A stretch of 64,000 nucleotides of DNA from Liquidambar formosana (Eukaryota; Streptophyta; Magnoliopsida; Saxifragales; Altingiaceae), in assembly GCA_039720395.1 (NCBI GenBank), contig CM077827.1:15849615-15913614 (forward strand). Reading direction: 5' to 3'. Shown one piece after another: positions 49,501 through 52,795 of this stretch (the stretch's first letter is position 1; each line of letters begins with the position of its first letter). The notes beneath the pieces were generated by a model. It saw only the letters and a program-made list of their open reading frames with translations. It did no database searches and had not been told where the DNA came from. A program made the translations under genes and the position numbers.

Positions 49501-49528
49501 AAATATAGGTAGACCTCTGATTAATTGA
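4528..49528 (+). CDS. ABC1/aarF-type atypical kinase fused to a serine beta-lactamase-like domain (18 coding exons)
   Basis: Exons: 4528-4602, 4695-4922, 13371-13457, 24389-24478, 24571-24697, 24877-24977, 27779-27947, 28104-28225, 28782-28911, 28996-29094, 29216-29273, 29356-29431, 29522-29652, 39230-39387, 41724-41796, 41914-42108, 48221-48314, 48609-49528. All junctions are GT-AG and phases match. The exon sum is 2933 nt, or 976 codons plus stop once two surplus bases (28791; one T in 29545-29547) are discounted. Kinase part: KxGQ (K67-Q70), A-rich loop (about 126-134), lysine K148, ELD at 195-197, GDPHPGN at 288-294, DFG at 309-311. Beta-lactamase part: SVTK at 533-536, YHYLSFGW at 625-632, HSG at 906-908. 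This fusion matches the plant AT5G24810 type as I recall it. ABC1 proteins bind ATP and act in quinone or lipid homeostasis in plastids and mitochondria; the substrate of this fusion is not known to me. No obvious transit peptide is visible: the protein starts [11 protein letters not shown]. The two frameshifts would truncate it as read. Confidence 0.9.
4695..4922 (+). CDS. exon 2, residues 26-101; KxGQ motif of the ABC1 kinase
   Basis: A 76-codon phase-0 exon. It holds [20 protein letters not shown], the N-terminal KxGQ signature of ABC1/UbiB kinases, which folds over the ATP pocket in studied members. It ends RPLQE before the weak donor GAG|GTTGTT. The following intron is 8.4 kb. Confidence 0.93.
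4923..5319 (+). other. intron 2, part 5' of the copia insertion
   Basis: AT-rich intron sequence with a short duplicated phrase (TGGATAAGTCAGA at about 5123 and 5160). The copia target site TCTGG is at 5315-5319. Nothing else was seen. Confidence 0.5.
5320..5526 (-). repeat. 3' LTR of the copia element (207 bp)
   Basis: Shares its first about 75 and last about 30 bases with 10429-10543 but has 92 extra bases. The extra segment lies between two copies of GGCATG, so one LTR was changed by recombination between these short repeats or by an insertion with a short duplication. Confidence 0.8.
5379..5819 (-). pseudogene. copia RNase H / polyprotein C-terminus remnant
   Basis: The minus-strand frame holds [20 protein letters not shown] followed by [11 protein letters not shown], the copia RNase H pattern (CDN, then ATNPVFHARTKHIE-like). 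The polyprotein frame is lost upstream, and the frame runs on into the LTR. Confidence 0.7.
5820..7810 (-). pseudogene. copia reverse transcriptase and integrase-RT linker, heavily decayed
   Basis: Broken frames with RT-like pieces on the minus strand, for example near 6600-7140, where the phrases match the copia segment before the YVDD block. The open frame at 7545-7165 is a Pro/Ser-rich linker of the kind between integrase and RT. A run of 27 G (7566-7592) interrupts it. No catalytic block is intact. Confidence 0.5.
7566..7592. repeat. (G)27 homopolymer
   Basis: An uninterrupted run of 27 G inside the decayed copia body. Such a tract is unstable and hard to sequence, so its length should not be trusted. 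Confidence 0.9.
7811..8382. mobile_element. hAT-like MITE rich in CGATATAT, copy A (572 bp)
   Basis: The left end CATAGACTTAAAATATCC and the reverse complement of the right end, CAAGGACTTAAATATCG, are terminal inverted repeats. A perfect 8-bp target duplication, CCTAAGAA, lies at 7803-7810 and 8383-8390. The subterminal parts are packed with GATATATCC/CGATATATC words in both orientations, as in the subterminal repeats of hAT elements. There is no coding capacity. A second copy lies at 36490-37135. The TSD length and CA termini suggest the hAT superfamily. Confidence 0.75.
8391..9390 (-). pseudogene. copia integrase region remnant
   Basis: Minus-strand fragments in shifting frames lie between the protease start and the RT region, where the integrase belongs. 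No intact HHCC or DDE block can be read. The assignment rests mainly on position. Confidence 0.4.
9391..9576 (-). pseudogene. copia aspartic protease start
   Basis: The frame holds [13 protein letters not shown], the copia protease entry WYPDSGATHHMT with Gly of the catalytic D-S/T-G triplet changed to Lys. The active site is therefore lost. The upstream part is the usual Tyr/Pro-rich linker after gag. Confidence 0.7.
9589..10196 (-). pseudogene. copia gag remnant
   Basis: Two overlapping frames. The 10196-9885 frame carries [20 protein letters not shown] and then [19 protein letters not shown], the copia gag (UBN2/retrotran_gag type) core. The 9894-9589 frame carries the Asn/His-rich linker before the protease. 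A frameshift near 9890 separates them. Confidence 0.75.
10429..10543 (-). repeat. 5' LTR of the copia element (115 bp)
   Basis: Starts TGTAAGATTTGAG and ends GTTGCCTAACA, followed by the TSD TCTGG. It is 92 bases shorter than its partner at 5320-5526. Confidence 0.8.
10549..12120 (+). other. intron 2 sequence without recognisable gene
   Basis: Contains several diverged copies of a CTATGGTTGGG-like word at 11298-11417. No terminal repeats, tRNA or protein domain were found. Confidence 0.4.
12121..12335. mobile_element. MITE with about 70-bp terminal inverted repeats
   Basis: The left arm, from GGGTTTTCTTAACCTGTGCC to CAATCATTGCATG, is mirrored by the right arm, from CATGCAATGATTG to TTAAGAAAACTC. 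The two arms make up most of the 215 bp, so a transcript would fold into one long hairpin. The target duplication is unclear, as both flanks are T-rich, so the superfamily is left open. Confidence 0.7.
12336..13370 (+). other. 3' end of intron 2
   Basis: AT-rich intron sequence ending in ATTTTCACAG at 13370. No element or RNA gene was recognised. Confidence 0.4.
13371..13457 (+). CDS. exon 3, residues 102-130
   Basis: Reads [17 protein letters not shown] and ends TPLATAS. The last residues begin the ABC1 alanine-rich (AxAS) nucleotide-binding loop, which continues into exon 4. The donor is TCG|GTAAGA, phase 0. Confidence 0.93.
13531..13712 (-). mobile_element. tRNA-derived SINE
   Basis: On the minus strand the 5' part carries TGGTGCAATGGTA (RNA polymerase III A-box-like) and, about 45 bases on, GGTTCAAATC (B box). 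The body ends in a short T-run. The 11-bp target duplication ACAGACTACCA flanks it exactly (13520-13530 and 13713-13723). Length, pol III boxes and TSD fit a plant SINE. It lies antisense in intron 3. Confidence 0.85.
14258..15911 (-). repeat. 3' LTR of the 10-kb copia element
   Basis: 1654 bp, equal in length to 22578-24231. In the first 215 aligned bases I count about 15 differences, so the insertion is old rather than recent. The polyprotein stop codon lies inside this LTR. Confidence 0.93.
15893..17103 (-). pseudogene. copia RT C-terminus and RNase H
   Basis: The minus-strand frame 17074-16850 holds [13 protein letters not shown], the RT YVDD catalytic loop. The frame 16822-15893 holds the RNase [19 protein letters not shown], then [20 protein letters not shown], then [23 protein letters not shown] at about 17103-17101 and a frameshift near 16840 break it from the upstream frame. 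The last codons read through the polypurine tract (KWEI) and stop inside the LTR. Confidence 0.88.
17114..18295 (-). pseudogene. copia integrase C-terminal half and RT N-terminal half (393 codons open)
   Basis: Integrase part: [15 protein letters not shown], then [15 protein letters not shown] (canonical T/S-PQ-NG region), then [20 protein letters not shown] part: [20 protein letters not shown], then [16 protein letters not shown], then [20 protein letters not shown], then [20 protein letters not shown]. The usual AFLNG reads TFLNG. The frame begins inside the integrase core because a frameshift lies at about 18300. Confidence 0.9.
18315..18524 (-). pseudogene. copia GAG-pre-integrase and integrase start
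   Basis: The frame holds [20 protein letters not shown] and [13 protein letters not shown], the zinc-binding end and first catalytic Asp of a copia integrase. It loses frame after [10 protein letters not shown]. Confidence 0.85.
18685..19490 (-). pseudogene. copia gag C-terminus and aspartic protease
   Basis: The frame 19490-19026 reads [20 protein letters not shown], then [20 protein letters not shown], a copia gag core. A frameshift near 19190 moves the zinc knuckle [14 protein letters not shown] (CX2CX4HX4C, about 19149-19108) to another frame. The protease entry [12 protein letters not shown] lies near 19005-18970. The 18909-18685 frame carries the protease C-terminal half ([20 protein letters not shown]). 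Confidence 0.85.
19491..22577 (-). other. 5' part of the copia internal region: leader and non-coding DNA
   Basis: About 3.1 kb between the 5' LTR and the recognisable gag. It holds a (GA)n tract near 20619-20639, several CCCTAAA/TTTAGGG-like words at 21180-21215, and a GC-rich island at about 21560-21725 that differs sharply from its AT-rich surroundings. Apart from gag pieces at the left end, no domain was recognised. The primer binding site is at 22560-22577. Confidence 0.6.
22578..24231 (-). repeat. 5' LTR of the 10-kb copia element
   Basis: Partner of 14258-15911, 1654 bp, bounded by TG and CA and followed by the TSD CTGAA. Confidence 0.93.
24389..24478 (+). CDS. exon 4, residues 131-160; ATP-site lysine
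   Basis: Reads [20 protein letters not shown] and ends VILE. It completes the A-rich loop (ASIAQVH) and carries VVVKVQ, with the lysine (K148) matching the kinase VAIK lysine. It lies between TTTAATGCAG and GAG|GTTTTG, phase 0. Confidence 0.94.
24571..24697 (+). CDS. exon 5, residues 161-203
   Basis: Begins [20 protein letters not shown] and carries the acidic motif KELDFNREA (ExD, residues 195-197) typical of ABC1 kinases. Ends in phase 1 at CTG|GTATGT. Confidence 0.94.
24877..24977 (+). CDS. exon 6, residues 203-236
   Basis: Reads [16 protein letters not shown] and ends [10 protein letters not shown]. It is the ENxxRxxxN segment that follows the ExD motif in ABC1 proteins. The acceptor is AGTGTAG, the donor CAG|GTATCA. 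Confidence 0.92.
25062..25360 (+). mobile_element. complete TRIM, 299 bp
   Basis: The LTRs are 25062-25172 and 25249-25360. Both start TGTTGGGAAGTC and end GGAAACTTAACA or GGAAACTTGACA. The internal part of only 76 bases begins TGGTATTAAATCC, a mutated tRNA-iMet primer binding site. The TSD AGGTT lies at 25057-25061 and 25361-25365. It has no coding capacity and needs helper proteins in trans. Confidence 0.9.
25508..26670 (+). mobile_element. 5'-truncated L1-type LINE with poly(A) tail
   Basis: Only the C-terminal part of ORF2 remains, in several frames: [19 protein letters not shown], then [18 protein letters not shown], then [11 protein letters not shown], the RT zinc-binding (zf-RVT) region of plant LINEs, and finally [17 protein letters not shown] near 26372. 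A tail of about 26 A ends it. A-rich stretches of about 19 bases (25489-25507 and about 26665-26686) look like a target duplication. Sense orientation in intron 6; inactive. Confidence 0.85.
26687..27778 (+). other. 3' part of intron 6
   Basis: Less AT-rich at 26700-27000, with no recognisable domain. C-rich and A-rich tracts follow at 27300-27330 and 27453-27473. It ends at the acceptor CAATGGCAG. No gene was seen. Confidence 0.4.
27779..27947 (+). CDS. exon 7, residues 237-293; catalytic loop
   Basis: Reads [18 protein letters not shown] and ends [16 protein letters not shown]. The GDPHPGN motif (G completed by exon 8) is the ABC1 catalytic loop; N287 and D289 are in place. Phase 1 at CTG|GTACTC. 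Confidence 0.95.
28104..28225 (+). CDS. exon 8, residues 293-333; DFG motif
   Basis: Starts [21 protein letters not shown]309-G311 form the metal-binding DFG. Ends MFLASAE at GAG|GTTTTT in phase 0. Confidence 0.95.
28226..28781 (+). other. intron 8
   Basis: 556 bp without an element. An alternative acceptor, AATTAG at 28764, lies 17 bases upstream of the normal one at 28781. It matters because it would restore the frame of exon 9. Confidence 0.6.
28782..28911 (+). CDS. exon 9, residues 334-376, with a +1 frameshift
   Basis: Spliced in phase 0, the exon reads GDHCSTF. From 28792 the conserved reading [17 protein letters not shown] appears one base further on. The family pattern there is EGDQVALLSAF, so GDH|VALL with one surplus base (T at 28791) is the simplest reading. 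The exon is 130 nt, not a multiple of 3, while both neighbouring junctions are phase 0. Ends [12 protein letters not shown] at CTT|GTAAGT. Confidence 0.85.
28996..29094 (+). CDS. exon 10, residues 377-409
   Basis: Reads [20 protein letters not shown] and ends [10 protein letters not shown] charged helical segment, 33 codons, phase 0 at both ends. Confidence 0.92.
29216..29273 (+). CDS. exon 11, residues 410-429
   Basis: Reads [19 protein letters not shown], the conserved helix near the end of the ABC1 domain. Phase 1 at GAG|GTCTGT. Confidence 0.92.
29356..29431 (+). CDS. exon 12, residues 429-454
   Basis: Reads [20 protein letters not shown] and ends ESVLQ, the GLSS and RPFAE block at the end of the ABC1 domain. 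Phase 2 at AGG|GTGAGA. Confidence 0.92.
29522..29652 (+). CDS. exon 13, residues 454-497, with a +1 frameshift
   Basis: In phase the exon reads GNINKGPTI and then hits TAA at 29548. One base further on, [20 protein letters not shown] continues the conserved linker, so one T within 29545-29547 is surplus. No nearby alternative GT or AG fixes the phase. Ends DKILGIQ at CAG|GTGCAT. The next intron is 9.6 kb. Confidence 0.85.
29653..30236 (+). other. 5' part of intron 13
   Basis: AT-rich intron DNA without recognisable elements up to the LINE relic at 30237. Confidence 0.4.
30237..30437 (+). pseudogene. LINE ORF2 C-terminal relic
   Basis: Carries [20 protein letters not shown], the W-x-x-W-x-E-R-N-x-R-x-F motif at the end of plant L1 ORF2. 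Only about 65 codons remain, and no poly(A) tail is visible downstream. Confidence 0.65.
30588..30698 (+). mobile_element. solo LTR of the TRIM family
   Basis: TGTTGGGAAGTCCCACATCC to TTAGGTTGGAACTTAATG matches the LTRs at 25062 and 25249 along its length. No internal part follows it, so it is a solo LTR. Confidence 0.75.
30950..31695. mobile_element. hAT-like MITE with GGTTCGGTTTGG-rich ends (746 bp), nested
   Basis: The left end TAGGGGTGTTCGTGGTTCGG and the reverse complement of the right end, TAAGGGTGTTCGTGGTTTTGG, are inverted repeats. The subterminal GGTTTGGTTCGGTT arrays on the left are mirrored as AACCAAACC on the right. Flanks GCAGCAAG and GCAGCAGG form a 7/8 target duplication. It sits inside the element 30867-32229. 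Confidence 0.75.
31482..31514. repeat. (TA)n microsatellite
   Basis: About 16 TA units inside the nested MITE. Confidence 0.9.
32607..33089 (-). pseudogene. gypsy integrase core
   Basis: A 160-codon frame with [20 protein letters not shown], then [15 protein letters not shown], then [16 protein letters not shown], then [20 protein letters not shown]. The D, D and E catalytic positions are recognisable. The HHCC zinc finger begins near 33110 but is broken. Confidence 0.9.
33350..34735 (-). pseudogene. gypsy reverse transcriptase and RNase H
   Basis: 34736-34452 reads [20 protein letters not shown], then [18 protein letters not shown]. 34315-34133 reads [20 protein letters not shown] and LTNAPSTF. 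The YFDDI catalytic region at about 34130 is split by a stop. 34087-33350 reads [13 protein letters not shown], then [19 protein letters not shown], then [20 protein letters not shown], the RT thumb and RNase H. Several frames are used, so no enzyme is made. Confidence 0.88.
35000..35432 (-). pseudogene. gypsy retropepsin-like protease
   Basis: The frame holds [20 protein letters not shown], the DxGSxxN pattern of plant gypsy proteases with DGGS at the active site. An acidic linker ([20 protein letters not shown]) precedes it. Confidence 0.8.
35632..36440 (-). pseudogene. gypsy gag remnant
   Basis: 36261-35965 holds [20 protein letters not shown] and [15 protein letters not shown]. 35814-35632 holds [17 protein letters not shown]. 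Together they are the retrotrans_gag core, broken by frameshifts near 35960 and 35820. Confidence 0.85.
36490..37135. mobile_element. hAT-like MITE rich in CGATATAT, copy B (646 bp)
   Basis: The left end CATGGACTAAAATATCC and the reverse complement of the right end, CAAGGACTTAAATATCG, match copy A at 7811-8382. Much of the body is also shared, for example AATTATACTA, TTACTTTGTTAAAATATT and AGTTTCAATRGAAGTATA. The TSD is TTCACAAG / TTCATAAG (7 of 8). It is inserted in the gypsy leader. Confidence 0.75.
37961..39229 (+). other. 3' part of intron 13
   Basis: T-runs near 38047-38065 and 38157-38172 and an (AATA)n stretch near 38240. No element boundary or gene was recognised. Ends at the acceptor ATCTCGAAG. 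Confidence 0.4.
39230..39387 (+). CDS. exon 14, residues 498-550; beta-lactamase SxxK
   Basis: Reads [20 protein letters not shown] and ends [21 protein letters not shown]533-V-T-K536 is the serine nucleophile motif of class C beta-lactamase/LACTB-like proteins. Phase 2 at GGG|GTATGT. Confidence 0.94.
39814..40655. mobile_element. Tourist-like (PIF/Harbinger-type) MITE, 842 bp
   Basis: The left end GGCCCTGTTTGGGATAG and the reverse complement of the right end, GGGCCTGTTTGGGTAAG, are inverted repeats. TAA flanks both sides (39811-39813 and 40656-40658). GGGCCTGTTTGG with a TAA/TTA duplication is the Tourist signature. Non-coding. Confidence 0.75.
40656..41124 (+). other. intron 14 sequence, no element seen
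   Basis: AT-rich DNA between the Tourist-like MITE and the retroposon scar. Nothing recognisable. Confidence 0.4.
41125..41195 (+). mobile_element. minimal retroposon insertion: poly(A) with 22-bp target duplication
   Basis: The sequence AAAGTGATCCTTTTGGAAGAAT occurs at 41125-41146 and 41174-41195, around only TTCTTTATC and a run of A. This is the footprint of LINE-type target-primed reverse transcription of an almost fully truncated RNA. Confidence 0.65.
41724..41796 (+). CDS. exon 15, residues 550-574
   Basis: Reads [20 protein letters not shown] and ends KELIK, the segment that follows the SxxK helix in this family (LDDPVxKYxPEF-like). Acceptor CTATCAG, phase 0 end at AAG|GTGGAA. Confidence 0.92.
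41914..42108 (+). CDS. exon 16, residues 575-639; beta-lactamase second motif region
   Basis: Starts [16 protein letters not shown], the LLxHTSG motif of class C-type proteins, and ends [23 protein letters not shown] (625-632) sits where YxN lies in beta-lactamases; the Asn is not present. Confidence 0.94.
42449..44262. mobile_element. possible TIR element in intron 16
   Basis: ATTTTACAATAAGTC at 42478-42492 is repeated in inverted orientation at about 44211-44225, with further similarity on both sides (ATACAA, CATGATATAC). The inner part has no transposase. The ends and target duplication are not defined, so the extent is approximate. A complete small MITE lies inside at 44053. Confidence 0.35.
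44053..44207. mobile_element. 155-bp MITE with 8-bp target duplication
   Basis: The left end AGGGTTGCTCAAGTGCGGGA and the reverse complement of the right end, AGGGCTATTTAAGTGCGGGA, are inverted repeats. GTGGACTT flanks both sides exactly (44045-44052 and 44208-44215). The 8-bp TSD suggests hAT. Confidence 0.7.
44339..46835 (-). repeat. gypsy (Tat-lineage-like) LTR in reverse orientation, about 2.5 kb
   Basis: Read on the minus strand it runs from TGTAGATACCCCATTTTCACC to GGTTCACA and matches the LTR at 52796-55502 in order and at both ends. It holds the conserved box ACGTGTACTTTGATCC with TACGTAGGCG and the CCTAGGATAC hairpin at 44784-44806. No internal region follows on either side and no clear TSD was found, so it is a solo or remnant LTR inside intron 16. 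Confidence 0.75.
47231..47251. repeat. (TG)n microsatellite
   Basis: About ten uninterrupted TG units. Confidence 0.9.
47372..47485 (-). mobile_element. solo TRIM LTR, reverse orientation
   Basis: TTAAGTTTCCAACCTAATAG to the degenerate GTGAGGCTTCTAAA is the reverse complement of the TRIM LTR seen at 25062-25172. No internal part is attached. Confidence 0.65.
48221..48314 (+). CDS. exon 17, residues 640-671
   Basis: Reads [20 protein letters not shown] and ends GELYIGIPP, the helix and strand after the second beta-lactamase motif. Phase 1 at CAG|GTTTGA. Confidence 0.93.
48609..49528 (+). CDS. exon 18, residues 671-976; terminal exon with HSG motif
   Basis: 920 nt. Opens [12 protein letters not shown], then [20 protein letters not shown], the conserved surface helix of class C-like proteins. 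A Ser/Lys-rich stretch (about 755-860) with the basic run [12 protein letters not shown] (779-790) interrupts the domain. The C-terminal part has [10 protein letters not shown] and [11 protein letters not shown], where H906-S-G908 matches the third beta-lactamase motif (KTG/HxG). Ends SNIGRPLIN and TGA. Confidence 0.96.
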
Positions 49529-49720
49529 GGATAGAAAAAATTTTCCCCCTTACATTATAAGTACCTGCTATTTATTTTGATATCCAAACTCATAAATGTT
49601 TATGCATTTCATTGTTATACTGGAAGAAAATTGTGTACTTAACAATGATTTATTTACACACAATATAGCCATAAACTTGTACTGGGTGTTGGGGATTCAC
49701 AATAAAAATTATAATATAAA
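49529..49720 (+). terminator. 3' UTR with polyadenylation signal
   Basis: AATAAA at 49701-49706 lies 173 bases after the stop codon, followed by AT-rich sequence. This is the first canonical signal after the gene, so cleavage is expected shortly beyond it. Confidence 0.5.
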
Positions 49721-52700
49721 ATAAAATAGAACAATGTTGCCAATGAAAGCAAAGTGGTGGGTTGAGGCACAGATATCTCGTTCTCTTTAAGACAATTTGT
49801 GCCTCTCTAGAAAACGTTTCTATTTGAATCCCCATTTAATATTATGAATTTCCTACATGACCAAATTGATATGAAATATTCCTTTTGAAGGATGATGGAT
49901 TGAGTGGTAAGTTTGAAAAACAACAATTTGAAAAAGGTTCTTAAGGTTTAGATAAAAAGTGTTTGGAAATGTGCCTTTAAGGTTTATTTGAGAAATGATT
50001 ATTTTAGAAGTCTATTTAAAAGGGCACAAATTCGCCTTCCTTCTCAAAAATGAATATTTCATATTAAATTGGGCTGCTCCCAATTGACAGAAGATCCCTA
50101 TTTCTTAGTGGTAAGAATTGAGTTTGGAAGAATGGAAATGGGAACGATGTAATTCCACTTTCAACGAATTATTTCCAGGTGTACTTCAATCTTTGACAAA
50201 GGGAACTTGAGACTTTGAAAATATTTAGAAAGGGATTGAAATAAAGACTTTTTGAAACCACTGATGATAAAATGATGGAATTCCCATGAAAGAACATTCA
50301 ATATCTTTTGAAGACAAGAATTCCTTTTAAAGGAAAAATTGTGTATTGATTGTTTGTTTGTTTTTTTTTTTTCTTTTTTATTTTTTGGACAAAAGGAAGT
50401 ATCTTTTGAAATGAAATGGAATATTGAAAAATATATAGAGAATGGGATTGATTTTACAAAAGTGTAAGTATTATCTCATGGTGTTCTAAACCAAGTGCAA
50501 AGGAGTTGCCTTCATAAAATGATAGTTTTAAAAAATTGTGTTCGTGGCTTGAGGATTGCATTTGAATCATGCTTTTTTAGAAAAAAAATGCCTGATCAAA
50601 AGCTGAAAATTTGTATGCCCTTTTCAAAAGGTTATTTGAATTATCACTTGAGGTAAAATCTTTAACAAACATTTTTAGGGCATATGCTTGAAAAGCCATG
50701 AAGTTGAAATGTTTTCATGAAAACATTCTTGGAGGAACACCACCATTTGGCTTGGCCACTTTATACAACTAGGGTTTGAGCTTAGGAAATGTAGTCTTGA
50801 AAAGGAATAGGGTCGCCTGAACAACAATTTAGAATGATTGGGGGTGTACTTTGGAAAATGTAAACTTTGGACAAGCAAACTGTGATAACCCTTTTATAAA
50901 AATGAGGCTTTTGCAATTAAAATGGGATTTTTATCCCCTATTAGAAAACTATTTTGAACATGAGACTTATGAAATTGTCCCAAGACTTAAAAATTTCATG
51001 TTTTAATAAAAATTGGCTTAGGCAACAATTATTTTGCAAAATGGCATTTAACACACAGAAAACAGTGAGGTTTTAACTAGACCAGTCATCATAAAATGGC
51101 CAAATAGAGGTGCAAATGATTTTTAGAATTTATACCCTTTTATGGGAGTTTCGGAGACTTCATAAAAGTATTTGAAAATTTTTGGGGAATTTTCCAGGTT
51201 GAGTAAATGGGGTTTTAGAAGCCATGAACACAAACTGCCATTGTTGGAGGCAGCCTCTGTAGTTTGATTATTTTAAAAACTAGAGATTTCTGTTGGCAAT
51301 TTCCTTCAGTGGAATGGTCCTAGAAACACAAGGAAACTCGCCCAGATTCTTGTATAATTGGAAATAATTTGATGGCCTTGTGAAGCACAAAAAAGTGAAA
51401 TGGACAGAATCTGTCAAGATTTGAGCATGCTTGGAATAATTGACTAAAAATGGTATCAAATGATTTTTTATAAAATTGAAATTTTTACCACAAGAAATAG
51501 AGACCTTAGGGAGAACTCTGGATTTTGGTGGATTTTTCTAACTTGGTTTAATGATTCATTTAGCTGTGCTAACTGGGTGGTAATAAGCTACCATGCCATG
51601 GACATGGTGGCTTACAAAGGGGCCATTGGTTTTAATTGATTAACATGAATAATAGATGAATCAACTAGATGTGTGAAATTTAAGATCGAACACATCAAAG
51701 AACCAAAAGATACCTAAACACTATCAACCTTGTCAGATTTTGAACCTATGAATGCGATGGATATCATTTGATAGTCACAAGTATATACATAAACGAAGGT
51801 TCAAAGGACTGCAATCGGCAATAAATAGAACAATTTGGGAGAGGATCGAGGAACCATACTCCCTAAATAAGCAAATAAAGCAATTGTGGAGGAGGGTCAA
51901 GGAACCACAACCTCTAAGTGAAAATAAATGTTCATAGTTAGCAAAGTTAGAAGTTAGTAGCCAGTTTAATGATTTGCTCATTGTCCTTGATATGCCTCCA
52001 AGTATAGGAATCTTAGATTAAGTCATTAAACTCCATAGAAAAGGGCATTAATTATGTTAAAGTTGAGTTTACAAACAAGGAAACAAGAAAGAAGTTAGTG
52101 AAATAATATGCATACATACATGATCTAACCTTGCCAACTTTGATTTTGCTCATGTATCAAACTGATTTTGGACATGTTCAAACTTTTATTTCACACATCA
52201 AATATAGAATTTAGCCCACATGCAAACAAAAGAAAGAAAAATGGGTGCTAGCATCCTATTGGGAATTGGTTTACATGCAAAATGGTAGTATCAGGTCTTC
52301 TTGCCTCAAATCCATTACATTAGGTTTTCCCCTCCATGCCACATGTTAGTGAACCAATATGTGCAACCTTGAAAATGAGGAAGAAGGGTTGCAAATCAAA
52401 TGTTGAAGGCCACAAAAGTAGGGATTATGATTCTAGCAATTGAAAAACCGAAATGGGATGGAAGGAAAACTCACCTAGTGTAAGTTATCGTCACTTTTTC
52501 TTTGCTTGAGTAAAGGTTGATGAAGCCTAGCCTAGGCTTCCAAGAACCTCTTTGAAGTCTTTATTTGATGCTCTAAGAGTGGCTTGAATGGTGATAAAGG
52601 TTGGGCTTAGGGCTAATGGAGGTTTAATGCATGTATGCATGCATTATCTTGTTGTAATGAGGGTTTATTTTGGATGGAATAATAGGCAGGGTTTAAGCAC

Positions 52701-52795
52701 TAAAGCTATTGAGCACTAATGTGGGCAGAATTTAGGGAGTGATTAAGGTTGGAATTGATAAAGAGAATGTGAGAGATTTGAGGATTTGAGGGATG
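49721..52795. other. 3' flanking region, no gene recognised
   Basis: About 3 kb of AT-rich DNA. Short frames on both strands show no conserved motif. It may contain old transposon DNA, but no terminal repeats, LTR or polyprotein piece was found. Confidence 0.45.
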
